From Pseudomonadota bacterium (GTDB lineage Bacteria > Pseudomonadota > Alphaproteobacteria > Rhizobiales > Rhizobiaceae), in NCBI GenBank assembly GCA_023435335.1, contig JAEYRU010000261.1:1-58932 (forward strand): 58,932 nucleotides of DNA. The letters run 5' to 3'. The notes beneath the pieces are model-generated. The model ran no database searches and was not told the origin of the DNA. It saw only the letters and a program-made list of their open reading frames with translations. The translations under genes and the position numbers were made by a program. This document shows positions 16,311 to 25,276 of the stretch, piece by piece (within the stretch, counting starts at the first letter, position 1; the number at the start of each line of letters is the position of its first letter).

Positions 16311-16425
16311 AGGGGCTTCTCCTATCCAGTCCCGCAAACGAGCGCGGGTGGGTCTGGCCGGATGCGTCCGGCGGCGGCGCGCAGTCTATAATTGCCGGCT
16401 GCAAGCTCGTAAAGCCCAGAGGCCT

Positions 16426-16785
16426 CTAGTGTTCAGCCGTCGCCGATATCCGCCAGTAGCGCCAGGGCCGGTACCAGACGTACCGGGTTTCCAGTGCTTC
16501 CGGCACGAGATCGACGCCGTGCGTGCCGCCCGGGCCGCAACGCGCCACCCGGAACAGCCCCATCCAGCCACCGGCCCAGAGCCCATGCCGGGCTATCGCC
16601 TCGTATGCGTATTCCGAGCAGGTCGGGAAATGCCTGCACGAATTGCCGATGAAGCCGGAAAGGGTGAGCTGGTACAGGCGCACGAAGCCGGTGCCGAGAA
16701 CGCGCGCGGGTGTCTTCGGCCACGCGCCCTGCCAGTTGCGGGAGCGAACCCTGGAGCGGGCAGGATGCGGATGATCGTGCGCCAC
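16426..16785 (-). CDS. yidD: Membrane protein insertion efficiency factor YidD
   Basis: A 119-aa small amphipathic protein of the YidD family, which associates with the inner membrane and helps YidC-dependent insertion. The invariant core is present: YQLTLSGFIGNSCRHFPTCSEYA, then RHGLWAGGW and RVARCGPGG (cited in parts). The N-terminal ~25 residues are a basic, His-rich extension. It lies six bases after the convergently packed upstream scaffold gene and 116 bp before thrS, all on the minus strand, so the three are probably one transcript. The zinc-like cysteine pair is intact. Confidence 0.88.
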   Translation of the reverse strand: MAHDHPHPARSRVRSRNWQGAWPKTPARVLGTGFVRLYQLTLSGFIGNSCRHFPTCSEYAYEAIARHGLWAGGWMGLFRVARCGPGGTHGVDLVPEALETRYVWYRPWRYWRISATAEH

Positions 16786-16791
16786 GGGACC

Positions 16792-17238
16792 TCAGGCCGC
16801 CTCGCCTGCCGCCCTGCGCTCGATCTGGTCGATTGCATCGACCACCGCATCGAATGTGAGCATCGTAGAGGCATGACGCGCCTTGTAATCGCGCACGGGC
16901 TCCAGATACTGCAGGTCGGCGAAGCGGCCCTGGGGCGGCGGCCCGTTCTCCTTCAACATCCGCAGCATGGCCTGGCGCGTGGCTTTCAGTTCCTCGGCGG
17001 TCGCCCCTACCACGTGCTGCGCCATGATCGAGGAAGAGGCCTGACCGAGCGCGCAGGCCTTCACCTCATGCGCGAAGTCGGTCACGACGCCGTCCTTTAG
17101 CTTCAGATCTACCGTCACCGTGGAGCCGCACAGCTTGGAATGCGCGGTCGCCGTGGCGTCCGGATGCTCGAGGCGGCCGATGCGGGCAATATTGCCGGCG
17201 AATGCCAGGATTTTCGCGTTGTAGACGTCGTCGATCAT
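16792..17238 (-). CDS. IscU/NifU-type Fe-S cluster assembly scaffold (third cysteine missing)
   Basis: A 148-aa protein of the IscU/SufU/NifU-N scaffold family. It has KLCGSTVTVDL (Cys37) and VKACALGQASSSIMAQ (Cys62), matching the first two cluster ligands of IscU. Where IscU has the His-Cys pair, this protein has RHAST: His122 is kept and Ala123 replaces the cysteine. It also lacks the SufU zinc-loop insertion. I chose the ATG at 17238 because it begins the family N-terminus; the longer frame from 17397 runs into the folE leader. Likely a cluster carrier or assembly factor rather than a canonical scaffold; the function is inferred. Confidence 0.83.
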   Translation of the reverse strand: MIDDVYNAKILAFAGNIARIGRLEHPDATATAHSKLCGSTVTVDLKLKDGVVTDFAHEVKACALGQASSSIMAQHVVGATAEELKATRQAMLRMLKENGPPPQGRFADLQYLEPVRDYKARHASTMLTFDAVVDAIDQIERRAAGEAA

Positions 17239-17363
17239 CGTTTTCCCGCTGGCGGCGTTTCCGGAGCATTCAATGCCGCACGAACATCTTTCATTCCGGC
17301 CGCGAGACCATATATAGTGAGCGTATCCCGGCGTCGGCAAGCATTGCCCCTGCCCGGATGTGA

Positions 17364-17456
17364 GCCCGCCGGTTACGGGCGTGGATGATTCATCCACATT
17401 CCCGCTGAAGGCTGTGGTCCGTTCAACTCGTCCCTCCTCGAGTGGGACTACGGGAG
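17364..17456 (+). promoter_or_regulatory. Structured leader of folE, candidate folE-motif RNA
   Basis: Three stem-loops are packed before the folE ATG at 17466: GCCCG/CGGGC (17364-17380), GTGGATGA/TCATCCAC (17381-17397, a 17-base near-perfect palindrome) and GTCCC/GGGAC (17430-17448). In the last, CTCC in the loop (17434-17437) can instead pair with GGAG of the ribosome-binding site (17453-17456). That gives two exclusive states, one hiding the Shine-Dalgarno sequence. A folE-associated structured RNA motif has been reported in Alphaproteobacteria; I cannot run its covariance model here, so the identity is a proposal. Confidence 0.5.
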
Positions 17457-17465
17457 ACGCCTTTT

Positions 17466-18167
17466 ATGGACGCTATCGTCAAGACATTTCCGCCGCGCGC
17501 GGACACCCTTTCGACTGACAGGCAGCTCGCGAGCGATGCGGCGCACCGCATCGGCGACCGCCCCGGCTATATGGAGAAGCCGGTAACTGATCGCCCTGCG
17601 CAGGACGAGGTGGAGGCGGCGGTTCGCACCTTGATCCGCTGGACCGGCGACAATCCCGATCGCGAAGGCCTGCTCGATACCCCGCGTCGCGTCGCCAAGG
17701 CCTATCGCGAGATGTTTGGCGGTTACGATCAGTGCCCCGCGGAGGAGCTCGGCCGCACCTTCGAGGAAGTGTCCGGCTACGACGAACTGGTTCTCATCAA
17801 GGACATCCACTTCCACTCGCATTGTGAGCACCACATGGTGCCGATCATCGGCAAGGCACATGTCGGATATCTGCCGGACGGCAAGGTGGTTGGCCTCTCC
17901 AAGATCGCCCGCGTCGTCGACATCTTCGCCCACCGCCTGCAGACGCAGGAGTCCATGACGGCGCAGATTGCGGGCGTGATTCAGGACGTGCTAAACCCCC
18001 GCGGCGTTGCCGTCATGATCGAGGCCGAGCATATGTGCATGGCTATGCGCGGCATCCGCAAGCAGGGCTCGACGACCCTGACGTCGACCTTCACTGGCGC
18101 CTTCCGCGACCATCCCGAGGAGCAGGTCCGGTTCATGGCGATGCTGAGGGACAGTAACAGGGGCTAA
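17466..18167 (+). CDS. folE: GTP cyclohydrolase I
   Basis: Converts GTP to 7,8-dihydroneopterin triphosphate, the first step of folate (and queuosine precursor) synthesis; 233 aa. Zinc ligands are visible in HSHCEHHMVPI (Cys120, His123) and HMCMAMRG (Cys191). The QxxxE-type substrate region LQTQESMTAQIA is intact. The N-terminal ~45 residues are an unconserved tail before the first domain helix. The ATG at 17466 has a GGGAG site ten bases upstream. hisI follows 31 bp downstream. Translation may be controlled by the structured leader just before it. Confidence 0.96.
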   Translation: MDAIVKTFPPRADTLSTDRQLASDAAHRIGDRPGYMEKPVTDRPAQDEVEAAVRTLIRWTGDNPDREGLLDTPRRVAKAYREMFGGYDQCPAEELGRTFEEVSGYDELVLIKDIHFHSHCEHHMVPIIGKAHVGYLPDGKVVGLSKIARVVDIFAHRLQTQESMTAQIAGVIQDVLNPRGVAVMIEAEHMCMAMRGIRKQGSTTLTSTFTGAFRDHPEEQVRFMAMLRDSNRG

Positions 18168-18198
18168 GCCGAAGGCCGGCCCCGAAGAAAGGCCGGTC

Positions 18199-18624
18199 AT
18201 GGCAAGCACCGAATTCCAGATACCACCGTCCGACAAGGTCGCCCTCGAGGAGGGCAACGCCTTTTCGCCGCGCTTCGACGCCGGCGGCTTGATTACGGCC
18301 GTCGTCACGGACGCGGGGGACGGCATTGTGCTCATGGTCGCGCACATGAACGCCGAAGCCTTGGCGCTCACGCTGGAGACCGGAATCGCACACTACTGGT
18401 CGCGCTCGCGCCAGACCCTCTGGAAGAAGGGGGAGACCTCCGGAAATGTCCAGCGGGTGGTCGAGATGCGCACGGATTGTGACCAGGACGCGATATGGTT
18501 GAGCGTCGAGGTCGCGGGCGACAATGCAACCTGTCACACCGGCCGGCGTTCCTGTTTCTACAGGACCGTGGAAACCGAAGATGGGAACCCGAAGCTTGCA
18601 GAAACGCCCTTCCGGACGGAATAG
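18199..18624 (+). CDS. hisI: Phosphoribosyl-AMP cyclohydrolase
   Basis: Third step of histidine synthesis, opening the purine ring of phosphoribosyl-AMP; cytoplasmic, 141 aa. The family core is complete: MVAHMNAEALALTLETG, HYWSRSRQTLWKKGETSG, and the metal-binding segment RTDCDQDAIWL followed by CHTGRRSCFYR, which carries the three zinc cysteines. It is the monofunctional HisI form; the HisE pyrophosphohydrolase domain is not fused. It lies apart from other his genes, between folE and the patatin gene, as often seen in rhizobia. Confidence 0.95.
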   Translation: MASTEFQIPPSDKVALEEGNAFSPRFDAGGLITAVVTDAGDGIVLMVAHMNAEALALTLETGIAHYWSRSRQTLWKKGETSGNVQRVVEMRTDCDQDAIWLSVEVAGDNATCHTGRRSCFYRTVETEDGNPKLAETPFRTE

Positions 18625-18725
18625 ACGGCCGGTTCCCGCTTCGTCCTTCCCGCCTCTCCCCTTCAGGTATTCATTATTTCGATACACCTCCCGCGCTATT
18701 GTCGCTTTCGGGGAAGGAGGCGACA

Positions 18726-19691
18726 ATGCTTGAGTGGACGTCGCTGCGCGGGAGACATGACATGCGGGTGGTGGACGGTTTCCCGCCCGTGCCGGGTGTG
18801 GGGGAACTACCCAGGGAAAGCCCCAAGAGGAATGGACTGGCGCTTGCGCTGGGCGGCGGCGCCGCGCGCGGATGGGCCCATATCGGCGTCCTGCGGGCGC
18901 TGGATGAAGCCGGAATAGAGATCGACATGATCGCCGGCACCTCGATTGGTGCGCTTGTCGGTGGCTGTTATCTCGCCGGCAAGCTGGACGAGCTTGAGGA
19001 TTTCGCCCGTTCGCTGACCAAGCGCCGCATCTTCGGCCTGCTCGATCTGCATATTGGTGGCAGCGGCCTGTTCGGCGGCATGAAGCTCGACGCGCGCATG
19101 CAGCAGCATCTCAAGGACGTCACGTTCGACATGCTGCCGAAGCCGCTGGTGTGCGTGGCGGCGGAGATTCGGACCGGCCACGAGATTTGGCTTTCGAGCG
19201 GGTCGCTCATAACCGCCATGCGCGCCTCATATGCGCTACCCGGCGTATTCGAGCCGGTGGCCTGCAACGGTCGCGTGCTTGTCGACGGCGCGCTCGTCAA
19301 TCCCGTACCGGTCTCGGTCTGCCGCGCACACGAGCAGCAGGTGGTCGTCGCCGTCAACCTTCACTACGACAATTTCGGGCGCGCCGCCGTGATCAAGCAC
19401 AGCGCGGACCTTCCGCCCCTCGACACCCAGCTCGTGGTCGACAAGGGACCGAACGAGCGCGAGCACCGGCTGGGTATCATGGGCGTGATGGTGGAAGCCT
19501 TCAACATCATCCAGGACCGGATTTCGCGCGCCAGACTGGCGGGCGATCCGCCGGACCTGTCCCTGCAACCGAAGCTCGGTCATATCGGGCTGTCGGAGTT
19601 CCATCGCGCCGAGGAAGCAATCCACCTTGGCTACGAGGCTACGCGGGCGCATGTGGGTGAGTTGAAGCGGCTGCAGGAAGTGCTGGCCTAG
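18726..19691 (+). CDS. Patatin-like phospholipase, RssA/NTE type
   Basis: A 321-aa serine hydrolase of the patatin family, close to RssA of gamma-proteobacteria. Catalytic features: oxyanion loop GGGAARGWAHIG (43-54), nucleophile elbow GTSIG (71-75, Ser73), and the catalytic aspartate in VDGALVNP at about residue 186. The N-terminal ~35 residues precede the fold and have no signal peptide, so it should be cytoplasmic or membrane-associated. The ATG at 18726 is preceded by GGGGAAGGAGG, a very strong ribosome-binding site. It faces recJ, with stops only 13 bp apart. Lipid substrate unknown. Confidence 0.88.
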   Translation: MLEWTSLRGRHDMRVVDGFPPVPGVGELPRESPKRNGLALALGGGAARGWAHIGVLRALDEAGIEIDMIAGTSIGALVGGCYLAGKLDELEDFARSLTKRRIFGLLDLHIGGSGLFGGMKLDARMQQHLKDVTFDMLPKPLVCVAAEIRTGHEIWLSSGSLITAMRASYALPGVFEPVACNGRVLVDGALVNPVPVSVCRAHEQQVVVAVNLHYDNFGRAAVIKHSADLPPLDTQLVVDKGPNEREHRLGIMGVMVEAFNIIQDRISRARLAGDPPDLSLQPKLGHIGLSEFHRAEEAIHLGYEATRAHVGELKRLQEVLA

Positions 19692-19704
19692 ACCCCCGCA
19701 GGTC

Positions 19705-21519
19705 CTACTCAGCTTCCGCTGCGTCAATGATCCGAAATTGTATCTGCTGGGCGCCGTTCCAGTGATTGGTCGCGAGATTGCCGGCCACATGAACGAGTTT
19801 GCCTCGACGGCCGAGCAGGAAGCGGCCAAGGTCGCTGTCGGCGGCCCGAAACGCTATCGCCGACAACCGGCCTCCTGCATCCGAGACGAGTTCGACCCGG
19901 ACATGGCCCGCGCCCACGGTGCGGACGTCGGCAATCCGATGGCGCGGAAGTGCCAGCATCGGAGCCGGATGTCCCGCACCGAACGGCCCTGCCTTCTCCA
20001 GGGCGTCGCACAGCTTGAACGTCGCCCCGTCTGCCGACAGTGCGGCGTCGATATGAAGGGCATCCTCTTCGCGCAGTCTGGACACGGCGTCGCCTGCCTG
20101 TTCCTCGAAGAAGGCCCGGAGAGCGCCAAGTTTCTCGCGCTCCACGGTGATGCCTGCCGCCATGGCGTGGCCGCCCCCCTTGACCAGCAATCCCGCGGCA
20201 GAGGCGTCCCGGACCAGGTGGCCGAGGTCGAAGCCCGATATCGAACGGCCCGAGCCGGTGCCGACACCATTGGCGTTGAACGAAATCGCGAAGACCGGCC
20301 GCCGCGTGTGTTCCTTCAGCCGTGCGGCAATGAGCCCGACTATGCCGGGATGCCACCGGTCGCTTGCCGTCACAAGCACAGCGGGTCCATCGCCTGCAGC
20401 CAGTTCGGCGTCAGCTTCGGCCTTCGCCTCCGCCAGCATCTCCTGCTCCATCGCCTGCCGTTCCTGGTTGAGCCGGTCGAGCGTCTCGGCGATCGCCTCG
20501 GCTTCCACGGAATCATCGGTTGCAAGCAGCCGCGCTCCGAGCGCGGCATCGCCGATGCGGCCGCCAGCATTGATGCGCGGCCCGAGCAGGAACGCCAGAT
20601 GGAACGTGTTGAGCGGCTCGCCGATGCGCGACGCGCGGGTCAGCGCCGCAAGCCCCGGGTTCGCCATGCGCCGCATGGCGATCAGTCCCTTAACAACGAA
20701 GGCGCGATTGACGCCGGTGAGCGGTACCACGTCGCAGACGCTGGCCAGCGCGGCGAGGTCGAGCAACGCAAGCAGGTCCGGCGGAGAGGGCAGGTTCTCG
20801 TCACTGCCACGCAGCTGCCGTGCGGTCTCGACCAGCGTGAGGAAGACGACGCCCGCCGCGCACAGATGCCCCTGCCCCGATAGATCATCCTCCCGGTTGG
20901 GATTTACGACGGCATAGGCTGCGGGCAGCGGGCCGCCCACCTGGTGGTGGTCGAGCACGACCACCTGAGCTCCTGCTTCGTTGGCGGCCGCGATCGCCGC
21001 CGCGCTGTTGGTGCCGCAGTCGACCGTCACGATCAGCCGCGCGCCGCGCGCCGCCAGATCGCGCATGGCGTCCGGATTGGGCCCGTACCCCTCGAAGATG
21101 CGGTCGGGAATGTAGATCTCCGCCTCGATCCCGTAATGCCGCAGAAAGCGCTTCAGCATGGCCGAGGATGCAGCGCCGTCGACATCGTAGTCGCCGAAGA
21201 TCGCAACCCGCTCGCGCCCGACAATAGCCTGCGCAATGCGCCCCGCGGCCAGCATCATGTCGGTCAGCAGGCCCGGATCCGGGAGCAGGTCGCGGATGGT
21301 AGGCTCTAGGAAGCGCTGGGCGTTTTCGACCGTCACGCCGCGCCCTGCAAGCACCCGGGCGACGATGTCGGGAACTCCATGCTGCTGGGCCATGGCAAGC
21401 GCAGCCATCTCTTGCAGCGGATTGAGCCGATGCTCCCAGCAGAGTCCGCGCGCCGATTGCTGCACGCCCAGGAAGTAGCGTTTCTCGCCCGTAACCCGAT
21501 TTTCCCGGCCAAGCATCAT
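19705..21519 (-). CDS. recJ: Single-stranded-DNA-specific exonuclease RecJ
   Basis: 5'-3' single-strand exonuclease used in RecF recombination and mismatch repair, 604 aa. The DHH phosphoesterase motifs are visible: GDYDVDGAASSAML, IVTVDCGTNS and the name-giving VVLDHHQVGGPLP. The DHHA1 domain carries KGGGHAMAAG, and the C-terminal OB fold ends with the AAQ-like GAQQIQFRIID. The first ATG codons (21519 and the next) place the conserved YFLGVQQSA N-terminus about 12 residues in. It is downstream of glpX in the hom-glpX-recJ order typical of Hyphomicrobiales. Confidence 0.94.
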   Translation of the reverse strand: MMLGRENRVTGEKRYFLGVQQSARGLCWEHRLNPLQEMAALAMAQQHGVPDIVARVLAGRGVTVENAQRFLEPTIRDLLPDPGLLTDMMLAAGRIAQAIVGRERVAIFGDYDVDGAASSAMLKRFLRHYGIEAEIYIPDRIFEGYGPNPDAMRDLAARGARLIVTVDCGTNSAAAIAAANEAGAQVVVLDHHQVGGPLPAAYAVVNPNREDDLSGQGHLCAAGVVFLTLVETARQLRGSDENLPSPPDLLALLDLAALASVCDVVPLTGVNRAFVVKGLIAMRRMANPGLAALTRASRIGEPLNTFHLAFLLGPRINAGGRIGDAALGARLLATDDSVEAEAIAETLDRLNQERQAMEQEMLAEAKAEADAELAAGDGPAVLVTASDRWHPGIVGLIAARLKEHTRRPVFAISFNANGVGTGSGRSISGFDLGHLVRDASAAGLLVKGGGHAMAAGITVEREKLGALRAFFEEQAGDAVSRLREEDALHIDAALSADGATFKLCDALEKAGPFGAGHPAPMLALPRHRIADVRTVGAGHVRVELVSDAGGRLSAIAFRAADSDLGRFLLGRRGKLVHVAGNLATNHWNGAQQIQFRIIDAAEAE

Positions 21520-21593
21520 CCCGGCACGATAGGCGTCATGCGGGGCAAAGTCAGCGGCAGCCTGTTGATAAGCTGACAGGGATGTCAGCAGTC

Positions 21594-22574
21594 TCAGAAC
21601 TTCTGGAAATCCTGGTGCCGCGCCTTGATCTCGCGAATGGTGCGCGAGGAGGAGCGCATGACGATGGTGTGCGTCTGTATCGCCTCACGCCCGAATTTCA
21701 CGCCGGAAAGCAGGTTGCCGTCGGTGACGCCGGTGGCTGCGAACACCACGTCGCCGCTTGCCATCTCGTCCATGCGGTAGACCTTGTTGGGATCGGCTAT
21801 GCCCATCTTGGCGGCGCGCGCGACCTTTTCCTCGGTGTTGAGCTGCAGCCGTCCCTGCATCTGGCCGCCGATGCAGCGCAGCGCCGCTGCCGCAAGCACG
21901 CCTTCGGGCGCGCCGCCGGTGCCGAGGTAGATGTCGATTCCGGTTTCGTCGGGGTCTGTCGTATGGATGACGCCGGCCACATCGCCGTCGCCGATCAGCC
22001 GTATCGACGCGCCGGTCGCCCGCACCGCCTCGATGAGACGGGCGTGCCGCGGCCGGTCGAGGATGCAGGCCGTGATCTCGTTCACCGGCACGCCTTTGGC
22101 CTTCGCCAGGTTCTCGATGTTCTCCACAGCGGGCGCATCGATGTCGATGATGCCTTCTGGATAGCCTGGGCCGATCGCGATCTTGTCCATGTAGACGTCG
22201 GGAGCATAGAGTAGGCTTCCCTTCTCAGCGATCGCGATGACGGCGAGCGAATTGGGCAGGTTCTTGGCACAGATCGTGGTGCCTTCGAGCGGGTCGAGCG
22301 CGATATCGACTTCCGTGCCCTCGCCCAGGCCCACCTCCTCGCCGATATAGAGCATGGGCGCCTCGTCCCGCTCGCCCTCGCCGATGACCACGGTCCCCCT
22401 GATTGGGAGCCGGTTTAGTTCAGAACGCATCGCGTCCACCGCAACCTGGTCGGCTGCCTTCTCGTCGCCTCGTCCCCTCAGCCGCGCCGCCGCCACCGCT
22501 GCCCTTTCGGTCACCCGCACGAGTTCGAGCGTGAGGATGCGGTCGAGGCCGGTGGTCTGCGCGTTCATCAGCAT
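21594..22574 (-). CDS. glpX: Class II fructose-1,6-bisphosphatase
   Basis: Gluconeogenic enzyme that dephosphorylates fructose-1,6-bisphosphate, 326 aa. GlpX signatures are present: GRGDEKAADQVAVDAMR, VVIGEGERDEAPML, IALDPLEGTT and the metal-binding acidic residues within them. The ATG at 22574 starts the conserved N-terminus (a second ATG two codons in is also possible); the longer frame to 22670 has no family support. It sits between hom and recJ on the minus strand. In autotrophs the same family can act on sedoheptulose bisphosphate, but nothing here suggests that. Confidence 0.94.
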   Translation of the reverse strand: MLMNAQTTGLDRILTLELVRVTERAAVAAARLRGRGDEKAADQVAVDAMRSELNRLPIRGTVVIGEGERDEAPMLYIGEEVGLGEGTEVDIALDPLEGTTICAKNLPNSLAVIAIAEKGSLLYAPDVYMDKIAIGPGYPEGIIDIDAPAVENIENLAKAKGVPVNEITACILDRPRHARLIEAVRATGASIRLIGDGDVAGVIHTTDPDETGIDIYLGTGGAPEGVLAAAALRCIGGQMQGRLQLNTEEKVARAAKMGIADPNKVYRMDEMASGDVVFAATGVTDGNLLSGVKFGREAIQTHTIVMRSSSRTIREIKARHQDFQKF

Positions 22575-22709
22575 GATTGCTTCCCGATTAAGGCTGCTGT
22601 TCGTCCGATCCGCCCCTTCTGGCAAAGTAGAAGAGACGCGGCAAGCGCCAAGGCCGCCCCGCAAAAACATGAATCGATTGAATATTTGGCGGGCGTGCCG
22701 GCGCCCGCT

Positions 22710-24020
22710 CTACTCCGCGCGCTCTATGCGGATCACCTGCGCCTTGGCAGTAAGGTGGCCGTCCTTGGTGATGCCGTCGACGGCCTTGCGCACGGCGGCC
22801 TCGGTGGTCTCGTGCGTAACCAGGATGACGGTCTTCTCAGTCTCCGAAGACTCGGCCGCGCGCTGGACAATCGATTCCAGCGAGATGTCGTTGTCGGCCA
22901 TGCGCCGCGCGATGGCGGCGAAGACGCCGATACGATCGTGGACGGTCAGGCGGATGAAGTATCCTCCCTCATGGCTGCGCATCCTTGCCGTCTTGTAGGG
23001 CTTGAGCTCCCTTGCCGGCCAGCCGAACACGGGCACATGCTGGAAGCCCGGCCGGCTCTTGGCGATATCGGCAATGTCGCCCACGACGGCCGAGGCCGTC
23101 GCGTTTCCGCCGGCGCCGGGTCCCGACAGCAGCAGTTCGCCCAGGATGTCCGTCTCGATCGCCACCGCATTGGTAACGCCATGCACCTGCGCGATCACGC
23201 TGGCGGTCGGCACCATCGTCGGGTGGACGCGCTGCTCGATGCCGCTTTCGGTCTTCTGCGCCACGCCGAGCAGCTTGATGCGGTAGCCGAGTTCGCCCGC
23301 GGCCTTAATATCGGCCTGTGTAATGTTGGAGATGCCCTCCAGATAGATGTCGTCGGCAGCGATCCGGGTGCCGAAGGCGAGGCTCGTCAGGATCGACAGC
23401 TTGTGGGCAGTGTCGTTGCCCTCGATGTCGAAGGTTGGGTCGGCCTCGGCGTAGCCCAGCCGCTGCGCATCGGCCAGGCATTCATCGAACGAAAACCCTT
23501 CCGCCTCCATCCGCGTGAGGATGTAGTTACAGGTGCCGTTGAGAATGCCGAACACGCGCGAGACATTGTTGCCGGCAAGTGCCTCGCGCATCGTCTTGAT
23601 GACGGGGATGCCACCAGCGACCGCTGCCTCGTAGTTGAGCAGCACGCCGCGTTTCTCCGCGGCTTCGGCAAGCGACACGCCATGCTTTGCCAGCAGCGCC
23701 TTATTGGCGGTGACCACATGGCGGCCAGCCTCGAGGGCGGCCTCGACCGAGGCGAGTGCCGCACCCTCCTCCCCGCCGATAAGCTCGACGAAAACGTCGA
23801 TCTCGGCAGAGCGGGCAAGCTCGACCGGGTCGTCGAACCACTGCGTGTTGCCCAGGTCTATTCCACGGTCCTTGTTGCGGTCGCGCGCAGCGACGGCCGT
23901 CACCGCCACCTCGCGCCCGCACTGCCGCGTGAGTTCGCCCGACTTGTGCGCGAGGACCCGTACGACGGACGCGCCGACCGTGCCCAGTCCGGCAATCCCA
24001 ACACGCAACGCTTCGGCCAT
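22710..24020 (-). CDS. hom: Homoserine dehydrogenase
   Basis: NAD(P)-dependent reduction of aspartate semialdehyde to homoserine, a branch point to threonine and methionine; 436 aa. The Rossmann motif GIAGLGTVGASVV lies at residues 8-20, the catalytic core includes NGTCNYILTRM near 185, and DIEGNDTAHKLSIL follows. A C-terminal ACT domain (~350-430, LTVHDRIGVFAAIA) suggests allosteric control by threonine, as in related enzymes. It is 38 bp after the aminotransferase gene and probably shares its transcript. No leader-peptide attenuator is visible before it. Confidence 0.96.
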   Translation of the reverse strand: MAEALRVGIAGLGTVGASVVRVLAHKSGELTRQCGREVAVTAVAARDRNKDRGIDLGNTQWFDDPVELARSAEIDVFVELIGGEEGAALASVEAALEAGRHVVTANKALLAKHGVSLAEAAEKRGVLLNYEAAVAGGIPVIKTMREALAGNNVSRVFGILNGTCNYILTRMEAEGFSFDECLADAQRLGYAEADPTFDIEGNDTAHKLSILTSLAFGTRIAADDIYLEGISNITQADIKAAGELGYRIKLLGVAQKTESGIEQRVHPTMVPTASVIAQVHGVTNAVAIETDILGELLLSGPGAGGNATASAVVGDIADIAKSRPGFQHVPVFGWPARELKPYKTARMRSHEGGYFIRLTVHDRIGVFAAIARRMADNDISLESIVQRAAESSETEKTVILVTHETTEAAVRKAVDGITKDGHLTAKAQVIRIERAE

Positions 24021-24058
24021 GTCTCCGGCGTCTCCAGGAATATGATGAAAGGAAAGGC

Positions 24059-25276
24059 TCAGCGGCGTGCGCTGAGCGGAATCACGTTGTCGAGCTGCTG
24101 CGGCGCGGTTGCGAGAAACTTCTTGATGCTCCGCGCGGCCTGCCGGATGCGGTGCTCGTTCTCAACCAGCGCGAGGCGCACGTAATCGTCGCCGTGCTCG
24201 CCGAAGCCGATGCCCGGCGCCACCGCGACGTCGGCCTTCTCGACGAGCAGCTTGGAGAATTCCAGCGAACCCAGCGCCTTGAACGGCTCGGGGATCGGCG
24301 CCCAGGCGAACATGGTCGCCGCCGGGGCCGGGATGGACCAGCCGGCCCGCGCGAACGAATCCACCATAACGTCGCGGCGGCGGTGGTAGATGCCGCGCAC
24401 CTCCTCGATCTCGGCGCCGTCGCTGTTGAGGGCGGCCGTCGCCGCCACCTGGATCGGCGTGAAAGCGCCGTAGTCGAGGTAGGACTTCACCCGCGTCAGC
24501 GCCGAGATCAGCCGTTCGTTGCCGACGGCGAAGCCCATGCGCCAGCCGGGCATGGAAAAGGTCTTCGACATCGAGGTGAACTCGACTGTCACGTCGATCG
24601 CGCCCGGAACCTCCAGCATTGACGGCGGCGGATTGCCGTCGAAATAGATCTCGGCATAGGCGAGGTCGGAAAGGATGATGATGTCGTGCTTGCGCGCGAA
24701 GGCAACGACGTCCTTGTAGAAATCGAGCGTGGCGACATACGCCGTCGGATTCGACGGGTAGTTCATGATCAGCGCCAGCGGCTTGGGGATCGAATGTCTG
24801 ATGGCGCGCTCCAGCGCCGGGATGAAACCGTCATCCGGCTCCACCTGCATGGAGCGTATGACGCCGCCCGACATGATGAAGCCGAAGGCATGGATCGGGT
24901 AGGTGGGGTTCGGACACAGGATCACGTCGCCGGGGGCGGTGATCGCCTGCGCCATGTTGGCGAAGCCCTCCTTCGAGCCGAGCGTGGCCACGATCTGCGT
25001 ATCGGGATTGAGCTTCACGCCGAAGCGACGACCGTAGTAGTTGGCCTGCGCCCGGCGCAGACCGGGAATGCCTCGCGAGGAGGAGTAACGGTGCGTGCGC
25101 GGGTCGCGCACGACGTCGACCAGCTTGTCGACGATCGCCTTCGGTGTCGGCAGGTCTGGGTTGCCCATGCCCAGATCTATGATGTCGGCGCCCTTGGCCC
25201 GCGCGCTGGCTTTCAGCCGGTTGACCTGCTCGAAGACGTAAGGCGGAAGCCGGCGGACCTTGTGAAACTCTTCCAT
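24059..25276 (-). CDS. Class I/II PLP aminotransferase, AlaC/LL-DAP aminotransferase-like
   Basis: A 405-aa fold-type I aminotransferase. The PLP lysine is in SMSKTFSMPGWR, the cofactor Asp/Tyr strand in IIILSDLAYAEIYF, and the opening IDLGMGNPDLPTP is the substrate-arm motif. Sequence style matches enzymes annotated as AlaC (alanine-synthesising) or LL-diaminopimelate aminotransferase. Its neighbour hom fits aspartate-family metabolism, but most Alphaproteobacteria make diaminopimelate by DapD/DapC, so an alanine or methionine-related role is as likely. The ATG at 25276 starts the family N-terminus (MEEFHKVRRLPPYVF). Confidence 0.87.
   Translation of the reverse strand: MEEFHKVRRLPPYVFEQVNRLKASARAKGADIIDLGMGNPDLPTPKAIVDKLVDVVRDPRTHRYSSSRGIPGLRRAQANYYGRRFGVKLNPDTQIVATLGSKEGFANMAQAITAPGDVILCPNPTYPIHAFGFIMSGGVIRSMQVEPDDGFIPALERAIRHSIPKPLALIMNYPSNPTAYVATLDFYKDVVAFARKHDIIILSDLAYAEIYFDGNPPPSMLEVPGAIDVTVEFTSMSKTFSMPGWRMGFAVGNERLISALTRVKSYLDYGAFTPIQVAATAALNSDGAEIEEVRGIYHRRRDVMVDSFARAGWSIPAPAATMFAWAPIPEPFKALGSLEFSKLLVEKADVAVAPGIGFGEHGDDYVRLALVENEHRIRQAARSIKKFLATAPQQLDNVIPLSARR

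Noticed and set aside
16311..16425. T-box or operator-like leader before thrS
   Set aside because: No T-box sequence or specifier loop; T-boxes are not expected in Alphaproteobacteria, and the gap is only 115 bp.
22683..22709. Terminator after hom (GCGGGCG/CGCCCGC stem)
   Set aside because: A seven-pair stem is present but no T-run follows on the minus strand, and glpX may be cotranscribed.
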